From positions 1 through 6,943 of the forward strand of contig JAJYUV010000052.1 of NCBI GenBank assembly GCA_021792355.1: a stretch of 6,943 nucleotides of DNA, written 5' to 3'. Shown piece by piece: positions 1-6,468 of this stretch; the stretch's first letter is position 1, and every line of letters begins with the position of its first letter. The stretch comes from Thermoplasmata archaeon. Lineage in GTDB: Archaea; Thermoplasmatota; Thermoplasmata; Thermoplasmatales; GCA-001856825. The translations under genes and the position numbers were made by a program. Below the pieces are notes generated by a model that saw nothing but the letters and a program-made list of their open reading frames with translations, had not been told where the DNA came from and did not search any database.

Positions 1-407
1 CTGGCAACGAATGCAGTAGTTCCAGGGGAGAACGCCCCCCTCATTCCACCTGCCGTCCCCGTTATTCCAGTTATTATTGCGGATGTTGCAATTACGTAGA
101 TGTTTGTAGAGGCTGCTAGACCCGCCAGTCCTATCAGAGGAAGAACCTCCCCGACGATCAGGGCCCTGCTGTATCCTATCCTGTCCCCCAATACCCCAAG
201 GATGACGGAGAAGACCATGTTGAACAGTATGATCGGTATGAATATCAGTCCGATGAATACTACGCCATAACCTAGCTTACTCAGATAAAGAGAAAATGCC
301 AGCGTGACGAAGATGAGGGAGATGCTTCTTGCTGATCTTGAAATGAGCAGAAATCTGAATGAAGCATCTATCTTCTCTTGCGAGTCACTGAACACGAAAA
401 TCCCCAT
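1..407 (-). CDS. MFS transporter, N-terminal part (cut by window edge)
   Basis: This is the N-terminal 135 residues of an integral-membrane transporter of the Major Facilitator Superfamily; the gene runs off the left edge. The ATG is at 407-405 on the minus strand, and an in-frame TAA four codons upstream excludes a longer protein. A hydrophilic head (residues 1-16) is followed by hydrophobic segments at about 28-44, 48-70, 82-99 and 103-121. Between the second and third lies GVLGDRIGYSR (71-81), matching MFS motif A (G-x-L-x-D-R-x-G-x-x-R), the cytoplasmic loop between TM2 and TM3. The end of the visible part, RGAFSPGTTAF (123-133), fits the TM4/TM5 region. Full-length MFS proteins have about 400 residues, so roughly a third is seen. 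Substrate and direction cannot be told. There is no Shine-Dalgarno sequence; a weak TAAATC lies 27-32 bases upstream, suggesting a leaderless start. By eye its GC content is higher than that of the large gene at 1498. Confidence 0.88.
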   Translation of the reverse strand, partial: MGIFVFSDSQEKIDASFRFLLISRSARSISLIFVTLAFSLYLSKLGYGVVFIGLIFIPIILFNMVFSVILGVLGDRIGYSRALIVGEVLPLIGLAGLAASTNIYVIATSAIITGITGTAGGMRGAFSPGTTAFVA

Positions 408-548
408 TGCGTCATTATATTAATGCTTGCACTGATTTACCCTTCGACACATTTTGCAAATGCCTTACTACTTCGATTTTGCAGGTTGTGTTAAGAAAAT
501 TCCCTCCCTCGTGCACCCGTTCACTGTGTTTGAACCGCCACCATCACA

Positions 549-839
549 TCAGGCTATCTTCACAACAACCTTCAACTGTTCAACGATCTTCGCAAGCTCT
601 TCGTCGTCCTTTGAGAATACCTAATGAACTGGTGGGGGGACCTCTCCTCCCTCTTTCTCCCCCAACGTTTTCTTTACAACTGATTTGATTGGCATATTTC
701 CTTTCCTTAAAATACACATCTTTTTCCATTTATGGAGGATTGTCAGTTTACTTCGTGAAGATCGGAGACCACTTTTTCTGAAACGACACAACGCTGTGAG
801 CATCAGGAATATGGGGAGTGTTAGAAACCTGGATTCCAT
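549..839 (-). pseudogene. possible decayed gene fragment, function unknown
   Basis: One minus-strand frame is open from about 860 to 549 except for a single in-frame TAG at 623-621. Just before the stop it reads NMPIKSVVKKTLGEKEGGEV. Directly after it, in the same frame, it reads VFSKDDEELAKIVEQLKVVV and ends at TGA (551-549). The second piece is a typical charged amphipathic helix ending and looks like a true protein C-terminus, which suggests the TAG is a nonsense mutation in a former gene. The upstream part (residues from 839) is less protein-like, and a frame change nearby is possible. No family was recognised. A mobile-element remnant is one possibility but no catalytic motif supports it. 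The alternative is chance open frame. Confidence 0.25.
641..663. repeat. pyrimidine tract (purine on minus strand)
   Basis: Twenty-three consecutive C or T bases follow a run of six G's and an A (634-640). GGGGGA at 635-640 is an inverted repeat of TCCCCC at 658-663, with a 17-base all-pyrimidine spacer. On the minus strand the tract has several G runs. It overlaps the candidate decayed gene at 549-839 and may simply be a run of Lys/Glu/Gly codons. No function can be assigned. Confidence 0.4.
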
Positions 840-913
840 CGGGCTTGAGATGAACCAAATCTATCCTGTACTGCAGTTATTAGAAATTTCCATAGAAAGG
901 AGTTAAGGGGCAG

Positions 914-1320
914 TTGAAATTCATATCCGATGAAATTCCCCACCATGATGGGAAAATCAGGAAGGGATCACTCAGAACGGACTTCCAGCTCTACACAATC
1001 CGCACATTAAGGAACCTTGAGTCTCAAATTAGTGAACCCGATAATTTTATGGTAGAAAGGGGGCAGCTACGAACATTTTTAGCAGATGAAAAGGAACATG
1101 CGCTTCCGAGACTGATTTCCTTTCAGGAACACTGGAACAGGAAGTACCACAGATTAACAATCTTGAGAGGAAGATGTACTACCTCTTTACCTGTTTTCGG
1201 GAACAACAGGAAATCTTGAGGTCGATACACGGGCGACAATGCGATAGGGAAGGTGAACAAGGGAATAAAAGGTGCATAAAGATAGTTGCTCCCCTCCATC
1301 GGAAGACCAAGTGCCAATAG
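914..1320 (+). pseudogene. possible frameshifted gene remnant, coiled-coil-like, unknown
   Basis: Two overlapping plus-strand frames each carry a credible hydrophilic stretch. The first runs from a TTG at 914 to a stop at 1219 (101 codons) and includes SLRTDFQLYTIRTLRNLESQ and LRTFLADEKEHALPRL. The second is open from 1090 to the TAG at 1318-1320 but has no early start codon. It reads LEQEVPQINNLERKMYY, then FREQQEILRSIHG, which looks helical and coiled-coil-like. Joining them near 1110-1140 by one frameshift would give a protein of about 130 residues. GGAG at 899-902 lies 11 bases before the TTG and could serve as a ribosome-binding site. No family was recognised. Either ORF may be chance, or the first alone may be a small gene. 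Confidence 0.25.
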
Positions 1321-1361
1321 TCATTTACCTCTGAGAGCCAGTGGCGAACCAGAAATGTGGC

Positions 1362-1375
1362 TCACGTGATATCAC
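1362..1375. repeat. overlapping palindromes TCACGTGA / GTGATATCAC
   Basis: An 8-base perfect palindrome (1362-1369) overlaps a 10-base perfect palindrome (1366-1375), giving 14 bases of dyad-symmetric sequence about 125 bases upstream of the large surface-protein gene. This could be a binding site for a dimeric regulator. It lies far upstream of the likely promoter of that gene and only just upstream of the 37-codon ORF at 1388. No regulator family was recognised and chance is possible. Confidence 0.25.
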
Positions 1376-1387
1376 CTTTAACTCTAA

Positions 1388-1501
1388 ATGAAGGGACGAG
1401 TTGAAGGAGATGGTCAGCACAAGGTATCCACGGAGTTACATAGGAAGTCAGGTCCAATCAATAGTAAGATACTTAAGGTGCTTTTTCAATCATTTGAATG
1501 A
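1388..1501 (+). CDS. possible 37-residue peptide overlapping next gene by ATGA
   Basis: An ATG at 1388 opens a 37-codon frame whose TGA (1499-1501) overlaps the ATG of the large gene (1498-1500) as ATGA, the usual arrangement of translationally coupled genes. The peptide is polar and basic (MKGRVEGDGQHKVSTELHRK, then a helix-like LKVLFQSF end) with no recognised domain. An in-frame TAA directly before the ATG fixes the start. Against it: it is very short, no clear ribosome-binding site is seen, and the candidate promoter of the large gene lies inside it. It could be a leader peptide or chance. Confidence 0.2.
   Translation: MKGRVEGDGQHKVSTELHRKSGPINSKILKVLFQSFE
1468..1478 (+). promoter_or_regulatory. 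candidate TATA box for the large surface-protein gene
   Basis: GATACTTAAGG is centred about 26 bases before the ATG at 1498, the distance expected between an archaeal TATA box and the start site of a leaderless transcript. The box is only moderately A/T-rich, so the call is tentative. Confidence 0.35.
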
Positions 1502-4500
1502 AGGTATGTTTTAGAATGGAAATAAATCGTTTTAGGCCTTCGACGAAAGATGTTCTTCTAAAATGCTTGACCGTATTTCTCGTAGCAGCAATGATTGTCT
1601 CCATGATGCCAAGTTTGATCAATGCACCTTCCGGAAACTTACACGTTAAGACATCTGAACCCCAACCTTATCTTAATGATACGTCTATCTTTCGTAACCA
1701 TCCTGAAAATTTTCAATTCGGTAGTTCCGTTAATAACTCAACGGGATTAGATTCTAGAATATACTTGGGAAATGTCACTGGGTCTTACCTTCAGAATGTA
1801 TCCATCCCAGTATACTTGTATAATGGAAGCAATTTTACGGATCTCACTCAGTTATTCTCATTCGACCCTTCCCTGCTTAGGTTTACTGGAATAATAAATG
1901 ATGTTTCGTCACAAAACGTTACTTTCACTGCAGAAAACCTGACTGATGGAATCGTGAAGGTGTACGGCAACGGCTCGTTTGTCTACATTCCGTATATAAC
2001 AACACTCTGCTATCTTGAATTCTCCCCAGTCAAAAAGACTCAAATCTCTACTACTGTCTTGCTAGATTATTTCATACTCAATGATGTTTACCATTACTCG
2101 ACTTCTTCCTCGTCTGTCCTACTTGCAAGGGGGTGGACCAATTTTGGTCCTAGAAACCTCTCGATATCCTTAGGAGTTCCAGGTGGTGCTTACATGTCGC
2201 TAAAGGGCACCGGCATGACGAATGCGATAGCTTTTTCTCCATATTTTCCGAACATAATCTATGAAGGGTCTGGTTCCACTGCAAACGCCGGTTTCGGCGG
2301 TATAATGAAATCAACGGACGGTGGTCTGACGTGGGAACAGGTAGATCTGGGCATCAACTTCACGATGATTCAAAGTATCTGGGTGGACCCTTCAAACCCC
2401 GATGTAGTAGTAAGTATAGCAAATGAATGGGGCGACTCAGGAGGTGTCTTCAAGACAGTCAACGGGGGGGCAAGCTGGCAGGAAACATACAATGGAGCAG
2501 GAGACATACTTCAATTTGTTCCGGGAGTTGGTCTTTACGCAATAATGGAGGGATGTGTTCTTTTTTCACCTAATCTAGGAAGTACCTGGAAAGTCATATC
2601 GACAACTTCAGACTCTATTGCGTCCGGATTGGTTTTAAACAATGGAAGTAAAATTGAGCTTGCAGCAAATATTCCAGATACTAGTCTAATGGGAATTTTT
2701 CTATCATCAAATGGTGGGGTGAATTACAGCCTAGGACAAACATTTAAAACTAGTGGTCTAGTTAATATGATTGCTGATCCTTCAAACTCCTCGATTCAGT
2801 GGATGACGCACTGGCAGGGGTATACTAACGATTCCCTCTACAAATCCACTGACGGAGGGTTGACCTGGCGTTCTGTTAACTACACTTCAATTGGCATTTC
2901 CTCATTTGCGGTAGGAGCTTGTCCAGCAGTTATTACTTATGCCCCGTCCAATGCAAGTGTAATGTATATGGGGGGAGATGCATGGGAGGCTAAATCTGTT
3001 AACGGGGGGAACACATTCAGTCTGCTTATGAACGTTGTTGAAGCTGCCTATGTGATAGTTGTTGACCCTCTGAATGATAGCACGGTCTATGTGGGTGGCG
3101 AGCAGGGAGTGTTTGCGAGTCACGACGGTGGAAACACGTGGGGGGGCATAAACAACCGATCATCATCCATAACCCAAGGAATAGCTATAGATGGAAATAA
3201 TTCTATCATATCATTAGGAAATTTCAATCCCTTCTATTCCACCGACAATGGTTCTTCATGGATTGGTCCGCCTAGATATGTTGGTATTATCGGGGAATAT
3301 AGATTTGAAGGAGGTGTTGAAACAGCTGATCCTTTTAACAGTTCAATTATCATGTACGCGGCTGGTCAAATGGAGATATCGCATGATGGGGGTCTTAATT
3401 ACAGCCTCCCTCAAATTGACCAAGCAGGTGTAGATAACCCGGCTGCATCTGAGATGGATGCTTTCGCATTTCTGCCAAACTCTTCTACAATCTTTTATGC
3501 TGGCAACCTTGGAATATTTGTATCTAACGACTCTGGGTATATCTGGAATGTCTTAGATAATTCTCCAAGAAATTGTTCTGCCATTACAGGTGAAGTTGTT
3601 GCTAATAAATTTGTTCTGTACGCATCAAACTATTCAGGTTTTTTCTCTTCCAGTGACTACGGATTGATCTGGTCGAAGATTAACAATGATCATCTTGAAA
3701 CAATTTCTATAGATCCATACAATCCTAGCGTAATAGCGGCCACTATCTCTACTGAAGCAATGATAAGCCACGATGGAGGCAAGACCTTCTCTTACGCAAA
3801 CCAGTCTTCGACCCAGACTCCATATACTTACATGTACCCCGGCATTATTTATCAAAAGTTCAGTAACGGCTCCACCATCCTCTACTTTATTTCAAATCAC
3901 GGAATATCTGCCTCCACTGATGAGGGCAAAACCTGGGATAATGTAACTTATAACCTCCCTACGTTGGTGATAACGACGATGGAAATTTATGGTAACACAT
4001 GTTACGTTACGACCCAAGGGTCGGGGCTCCTATATGACCCAAGTCTTTCCGACCTGAGCTTTAACAAGAGCCAACCTGTAATAAGCGGCTACCTCCCATC
4101 CGGCTCATCAGCAACAATCGACGATACTTCTGTTACCAATGAAGGATATTTTTCAATTGTAGTAAGCGCAGGAAACGAATCAATTTACTGGAATGGAAAG
4201 GAGTTCAGAATGCTTGCTCTCGAAGGGCAACTTTATTTCCTCAACTTTAGCAGCCTCAAGATCAAACTATCACTCTCAAGCGAAAATCTTCCAGCGGGAG
4301 TATCCTGGAAAGTGTTTGCAGGTGGAAGTATCTACACTATAAAAGGGAACGAAACAATTGAGATACCTCCCGAGTCAAGCCAAATTTATGTTTACCCTGT
4401 GAGTACTGATTACTCTATCTATTACCCTTCTCACGAATTTTACAATTTAAGTGCCTTCCTCATAGCTTCGATCTCAGTGTCATTCTCAGAGCAGGAGAAC

Positions 4501-6303
4501 GTTTCCAGCGTTTACCTTTCTTCAAAAATCTCAGGAGTAATGTGGGATGCGGGGTCCGTCTACAATGACGGTCATATACTGTATTATGGCCAAGGTCTCG
4601 ATCTGTTTAACGTGTCTGATGATTCATTCATGCCGGTTAATTCTCAGATAGAGGGATACTTCCGTTCAGCAGTTTCATTTGGCTCTGGATTTGTGTTGGG
4701 TGGCTCCAATGACGGAAATGGAGGCATCCTTGGATTTTACAATCTTTCCGACATGAACTTAGAGAACATAACTAGCCTGGTGCCACAGACCTGGCAGCAC
4801 ATGGTCTCAGGCACCGTTACATCCGTAACCGCATCCAGGAGCTCAATCTATATTGCTCTTGTAGCAAGAGGCCACAATTATCTGGGAGAGATAAGTGGTA
4901 CGAAATTCACAAATCTCACTAGCTACATCTATCCGTATCAATACAGCAATGGTGAACAGGGACTTGCAGTTGACTATATCGGTAGCATTAATGCAATAGT
5001 GTTCTCCACCTACTGGAATCAGGGTTTCCTCGGTCTGCTATATCTATCAAACTTAACAACAGAGAATTTAACTGCAATGCTCCCCCAGGGTACTGGAATA
5101 GGAAATGTGATGTCAACAAGTTCTGAAGTCATCTCGTCAGGACAATATTCATTCGACATCGTTGGAACCGCTTCAAACGGAACGGGTTACGTTGGAATTT
5201 TTGAATATTCCGGTAGTTCTTTCCAGCAGACCGATACTTGGCTCCCGTACTTTAGCCCAAGTTCCACAGAATGGGATGGACATGATTACATCGTGAGCGG
5301 CCAATGGTCTAATGGTGATTCCTACTTAGTTGCAATTAGTCTAAGCGGTATGGTATCATACATCCCTTCAGGCGTCAAAGGCTACGGGCCAATGATGAAT
5401 TCCGCAACTAGCATCAACTATTCCAGATTTGCAATTGTCTATTACTATAATGGGAGTATCTTTAACGATTACTACACCCTGCTCAGAGCAGATACAGTAT
5501 CAGCAGTCAGAGGATTTGTAACGCCAAATAACGGGTCTCTATACATCAACGATATGCAAGTTGGTATCGTGAATTCTGAATTTTCGTTCCCCGTGTTCAG
5601 CGGTAACGTGACGATTTCTATTTCTGCCCCAGGATACGTGACTTCAACTCACCAATTATACGTACCGCCATTTTCAACCTCGTGGGTTAATCTCAGTTTG
5701 AATACGACAGTCTCGAAGTTATACCAGGTTGTTTTTAATGAAAATGGCCTTCCTTCCGGCACAATCTGGTCTGTGACTCTTAATGGAACTACCAGATATT
5801 CAACAGGCAACATAAGCTTCATCGTCCCCAATGGAACATACTCTTATTCTATTGCTTCAATCCCAGGATACTCCATTGTGTCTGTGCTAGGATACAATGA
5901 ATCCTCCGGTTATTTAAAGGTGGATGGTTATAATTTGAGCTATCCGGTGACTTTCGTAAAGGTCATCAGCAAGGGCTTCTTAACTGGCAGCATATATCCA
6001 TTAAATGCATCAATCTCAATAAACGGAACGCTTTATCAGGCGGTTAACGGTCAGTTCAACATCTCTCTCAATCCCGGGACTTATGAGGTCAAGGTATCAG
6101 CACCCGGGTACTCTACCTATACGACGAACATAACTATCTCGTCGTACTCTGTAAGCAAGCTTCCGATAAATAGCCTAGCGAAAGTTACTGGTCCATCGCC
6201 ATTTCCGTTTCTGTATATCATTGCAATCTCTATTGTCATTGTTACAGTAATGGTTGTTATAGCGATGGTGGCTATTAAGAAGAACAGGATTAAGAAATCC
6301 TGA
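1498..6303 (+). CDS. giant anchored surface protein: cohesin-like domain, Asp-box propellers, PEGA-like stalk
   Basis: This 1601-residue protein is most likely exported and held on the cell surface. Residues 20-43 form a signal peptide (hydrophobic core 23-37, likely cut after A43). Residues 85-212 resemble a cohesin-like beta sandwich. From 213 a BNR region opens (WTNFGPR), with 13 Asp boxes (S-x-D/N-x-G-x-x-W/F/Y) starting at 272, 320, 357, 403, 450, 500, 541, 581, 628, 676, 718, 757 and 806. Spacing is 37-50 residues, so about 13-14 blades are expected. A PEGA-like stretch (860-905) and a GLPxG-like module (920-1010) follow. Residues 1013-1333 are a second repeat region, probably another propeller. 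Then come PEGA-like (1337-1401), GLPxG (1411-1488) and PEGA-like (1490-1549) modules, a transmembrane helix (1571-1593) and the tail KKNRIKKS. About 60 N-x-S/T sequons imply heavy glycosylation. No catalytic motif was recognised, so adhesion or glycan binding is more likely than catalysis. ATG 1516, preceded by GAAGGT, is an alternative start that keeps the signal peptide. Confidence 0.9.
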   Translation: MKVCFRMEINRFRPSTKDVLLKCLTVFLVAAMIVSMMPSLINAPSGNLHVKTSEPQPYLNDTSIFRNHPENFQFGSSVNNSTGLDSRIYLGNVTGSYLQNVSIPVYLYNGSNFTDLTQLFSFDPSLLRFTGIINDVSSQNVTFTAENLTDGIVKVYGNGSFVYIPYITTLCYLEFSPVKKTQISTTVLLDYFILNDVYHYSTSSSSVLLARGWTNFGPRNLSISLGVPGGAYMSLKGTGMTNAIAFSPYFPNIIYEGSGSTANAGFGGIMKSTDGGLTWEQVDLGINFTMIQSIWVDPSNPDVVVSIANEWGDSGGVFKTVNGGASWQETYNGAGDILQFVPGVGLYAIMEGCVLFSPNLGSTWKVISTTSDSIASGLVLNNGSKIELAANIPDTSLMGIFLSSNGGVNYSLGQTFKTSGLVNMIADPSNSSIQWMTHWQGYTNDSLYKSTDGGLTWRSVNYTSIGISSFAVGACPAVITYAPSNASVMYMGGDAWEAKSVNGGNTFSLLMNVVEAAYVIVVDPLNDSTVYVGGEQGVFASHDGGNTWGGINNRSSSITQGIAIDGNNSIISLGNFNPFYSTDNGSSWIGPPRYVGIIGEYRFEGGVETADPFNSSIIMYAAGQMEISHDGGLNYSLPQIDQAGVDNPAASEMDAFAFLPNSSTIFYAGNLGIFVSNDSGYIWNVLDNSPRNCSAITGEVVANKFVLYASNYSGFFSSSDYGLIWSKINNDHLETISIDPYNPSVIAATISTEAMISHDGGKTFSYANQSSTQTPYTYMYPGIIYQKFSNGSTILYFISNHGISASTDEGKTWDNVTYNLPTLVITTMEIYGNTCYVTTQGSGLLYDPSLSDLSFNKSQPVISGYLPSGSSATIDDTSVTNEGYFSIVVSAGNESIYWNGKEFRMLALEGQLYFLNFSSLKIKLSLSSENLPAGVSWKVFAGGSIYTIKGNETIEIPPESSQIYVYPVSTDYSIYYPSHEFYNLSAFLIASISVSFSEQENVSSVYLSSKISGVMWDAGSVYNDGHILYYGQGLDLFNVSDDSFMPVNSQIEGYFRSAVSFGSGFVLGGSNDGNGGILGFYNLSDMNLENITSLVPQTWQHMVSGTVTSVTASRSSIYIALVARGHNYLGEISGTKFTNLTSYIYPYQYSNGEQGLAVDYIGSINAIVFSTYWNQGFLGLLYLSNLTTENLTAMLPQGTGIGNVMSTSSEVISSGQYSFDIVGTASNGTGYVGIFEYSGSSFQQTDTWLPYFSPSSTEWDGHDYIVSGQWSNGDSYLVAISLSGMVSYIPSGVKGYGPMMNSATSINYSRFAIVYYYNGSIFNDYYTLLRADTVSAVRGFVTPNNGSLYINDMQVGIVNSEFSFPVFSGNVTISISAPGYVTSTHQLYVPPFSTSWVNLSLNTTVSKLYQVVFNENGLPSGTIWSVTLNGTTRYSTGNISFIVPNGTYSYSIASIPGYSIVSVLGYNESSGYLKVDGYNLSYPVTFVKVISKGFLTGSIYPLNASISINGTLYQAVNGQFNISLNPGTYEVKVSAPGYSTYTTNITISSYSVSKLPINSLAKVTGPSPFPFLYIIAISIVIVTVMVVIAMVAIKKNRIKKS
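1750..2133 (+). other. cohesin-like domain within the surface protein
   Basis: Residues 85-212 begin with RIYLGNVTGS and NVSIPVYLYN, followed by FSFDPSLLRFTGI, a VTFTAENLTDGIVKVYG strand pair, LCYLEFSP and VLLDYFILND. The order 'valine-rich strand, F-x-x-D-P-x-x-L, aromatic-rich closing strands' is that of cohesin and related carbohydrate-binding beta sandwiches. The match is by pattern only. The domain sits just behind the signal peptide and would be the outermost N-terminal part. Confidence 0.45.
2311..3936 (+). repeat. thirteen Asp-box (BNR) repeats
   Basis: The protein repeats S-x-D/N-x-G-x-x-W/F/Y thirteen times at residues 272-813. Examples are STDGGLTW (272, 450), SHDGGNTW (541), STDNGSSW (581), SNDSGYIW (676) and STDEGKTW (806). 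The final aromatic is Trp in nine copies, Tyr in two (403, 628) and Phe in three-letter variants at 500 and 757. The loop Asp is Asn at 320, 357, 403 and 500. Asp boxes mark the turn between strands 3 and 4 of a beta-propeller blade and are structural, not catalytic. Spacing averages about 45 residues, which suits two stacked seven-bladed propellers as in GH74 enzymes and is short for the ten-bladed sortilin fold. Confidence 0.85.
4534..5500 (+). repeat. second, unassigned repeat region (probable beta-propeller)
   Basis: Residues 1013-1333 contain a degenerate repeat of about 50-60 residues without Asp boxes. Each unit has a hydrophobic strand plus 'G..s.g.g.lG' and then 'f.nlT..lP'. Examples are GGSNDGNGGILGFYNLSDMN, LGEISGTKFTNLTSYIYPY, LGLLYLSNLTTENLTAMLP, VGIFEYSGSSFQQTDTWLPY and YLVAISLSGMVSYIPSG. 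The pattern suggests a further propeller of five or six blades. It is not a family I can name with certainty. Confidence 0.5.
5506..6145 (+). repeat. stalk of PEGA-like and GLPxG-type modules
   Basis: Three modules stand between the second repeat region and the membrane helix. Residues 1337-1401 (VRGFVTPNNGSLYINDMQVG, ending in APGY) and 1490-1549 (GSIYPLNASISINGTLYQ, NPGTYEVKVSAPGY) are PEGA-like: a G-x-(V/I)-x-P-x-N/x-G-x-(L/I)-x-(I/V)-N strand followed by PGxY/APGY. Residues 1411-1488 (VVFNENGLPSGTIWSVTLNG, PNGTYSYSI) match the archaeal GLPxGxxW module found in thermopsin-like and other surface proteins. Such modules are thought to act as spacers lifting functional domains off the membrane. 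Confidence 0.6.
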
Positions 6304-6316
6304 TCTACACCCGACA

Positions 6317-6352
6317 CGATTTTAATACTTTCAATATTTTGATCACTTTTAT
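6317..6352 (+). terminator. T-rich terminator after the large gene
   Basis: Beginning 14 bases after the stop codon, four T runs (6320-6323, 6329-6331, 6337-6340 and 6347-6350) lie within about 30 bases and no strong hairpin precedes them. This is the usual look of intrinsic termination by archaeal RNA polymerase. Confidence 0.5.
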
Positions 6353-6394
6353 AGTGTTCCCCTCCTGACTATTTATAACTATATTTGGAACGCT
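6353..6394. repeat. inverted repeat framing a TATA-like box
   Basis: AGTGTTCC (6353-6360) and GGAACGCT (6387-6394) are inverted copies with one mismatch. The similarity extends outwards (ATA...TAT) if one base is skipped. The 26-base spacer contains TTTATAA (6372-6378) and a second A/T stretch to 6386. The arrangement could be an operator around a promoter, the tips of a small hairpin, or chance. Confidence 0.35.
6371..6379 (+). promoter_or_regulatory. candidate TATA box upstream of the structured stretch
   Basis: ATTTATAAC is a good archaeal TATA-like sequence. If used on the plus strand, transcription would start near 6400, just before the stem-loop segment at 6403-6468. It could also be read on the minus strand. 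It lies at the end of the terminator region, where A/T-rich sequence is common. Confidence 0.3.
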
Positions 6395-6402
6395 TATCTG
6401 CT

Positions 6403-6468
6403 CTGTAGGTTTTGCTTTACAGTCATTCCCCAGAAGCGGACTTCCTTGAACGATTTGCTATCTTGGGG
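6403..6468 (+). ncRNA. possible small structured RNA
   Basis: Three inverted repeats lie close together. CTGTA (6403-6407) pairs with TACAG (6418-6422). GAAG (6433-6436) pairs with CTTC (6441-6444) around a CGGA tetraloop. CCCCAG (6428-6433) pairs with CTTGGGG (6462-6468) with one bulge, enclosing the tetraloop hairpin apart from the shared base 6433. A TATA-like box lies about 25 bases before the first stem. No RNA family (C/D box, H/ACA, SRP, RNase P) was recognised, and short stems such as these can occur by chance. Confidence 0.2.

Larger units (their letters stand above)
408..1497. other. gene-poor stretch with interrupted coding-like segments
   Basis: About 1.1 kb between the divergent transporter and surface-protein genes has no convincing intact gene. 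Several overlapping ORFs of 60-100 codons exist on both strands, mostly with TTG or GTG starts and no recognisable domain. Two stretches read more like protein than the rest and are listed separately: 549-839 on the minus strand and 914-1320 on the plus strand, each broken by an in-frame stop or frame change. The stretch also holds a 23-base pyrimidine tract (641-663), palindromes at 1362-1375 and a 37-codon ORF ending at the start of the large gene. No IS ends, target duplications or RNA genes were recognised. A plausible reading is a decayed-gene region, but this is inference. Confidence 0.45.

Noticed and set aside
407..688. 93-codon plus-strand ORF
   Set aside because: It starts with TTG opposite the transporter start and has no domain-like pattern; its Ser/Arg/His-rich sequence is typical of antisense translation.
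685..906. 73-codon plus-strand ORF
   Set aside because: It starts with TTG, is antisense to the more protein-like minus frame at 549-839, and shows no motif; kept only as a possibility.
928..975. CGATGA and TGATGG boxes resembling a C/D box sRNA
   Set aside because: D and D' boxes are not at the right distances and no k-turn pairing is seen.
1123..1317. 64-codon minus-strand ORF with hydrophobic content
   Set aside because: Its apparent hydrophobicity arises from being antisense to a hydrophilic helical frame at 1090-1320.
2902..3123. Minus-strand and alternative-frame ORFs inside the large gene (also 3248-3433, 3634-3855, 5649-5831, 6117-6317)
   Set aside because: All lie within a gene with strong, continuous domain repeats; they are shadow frames.
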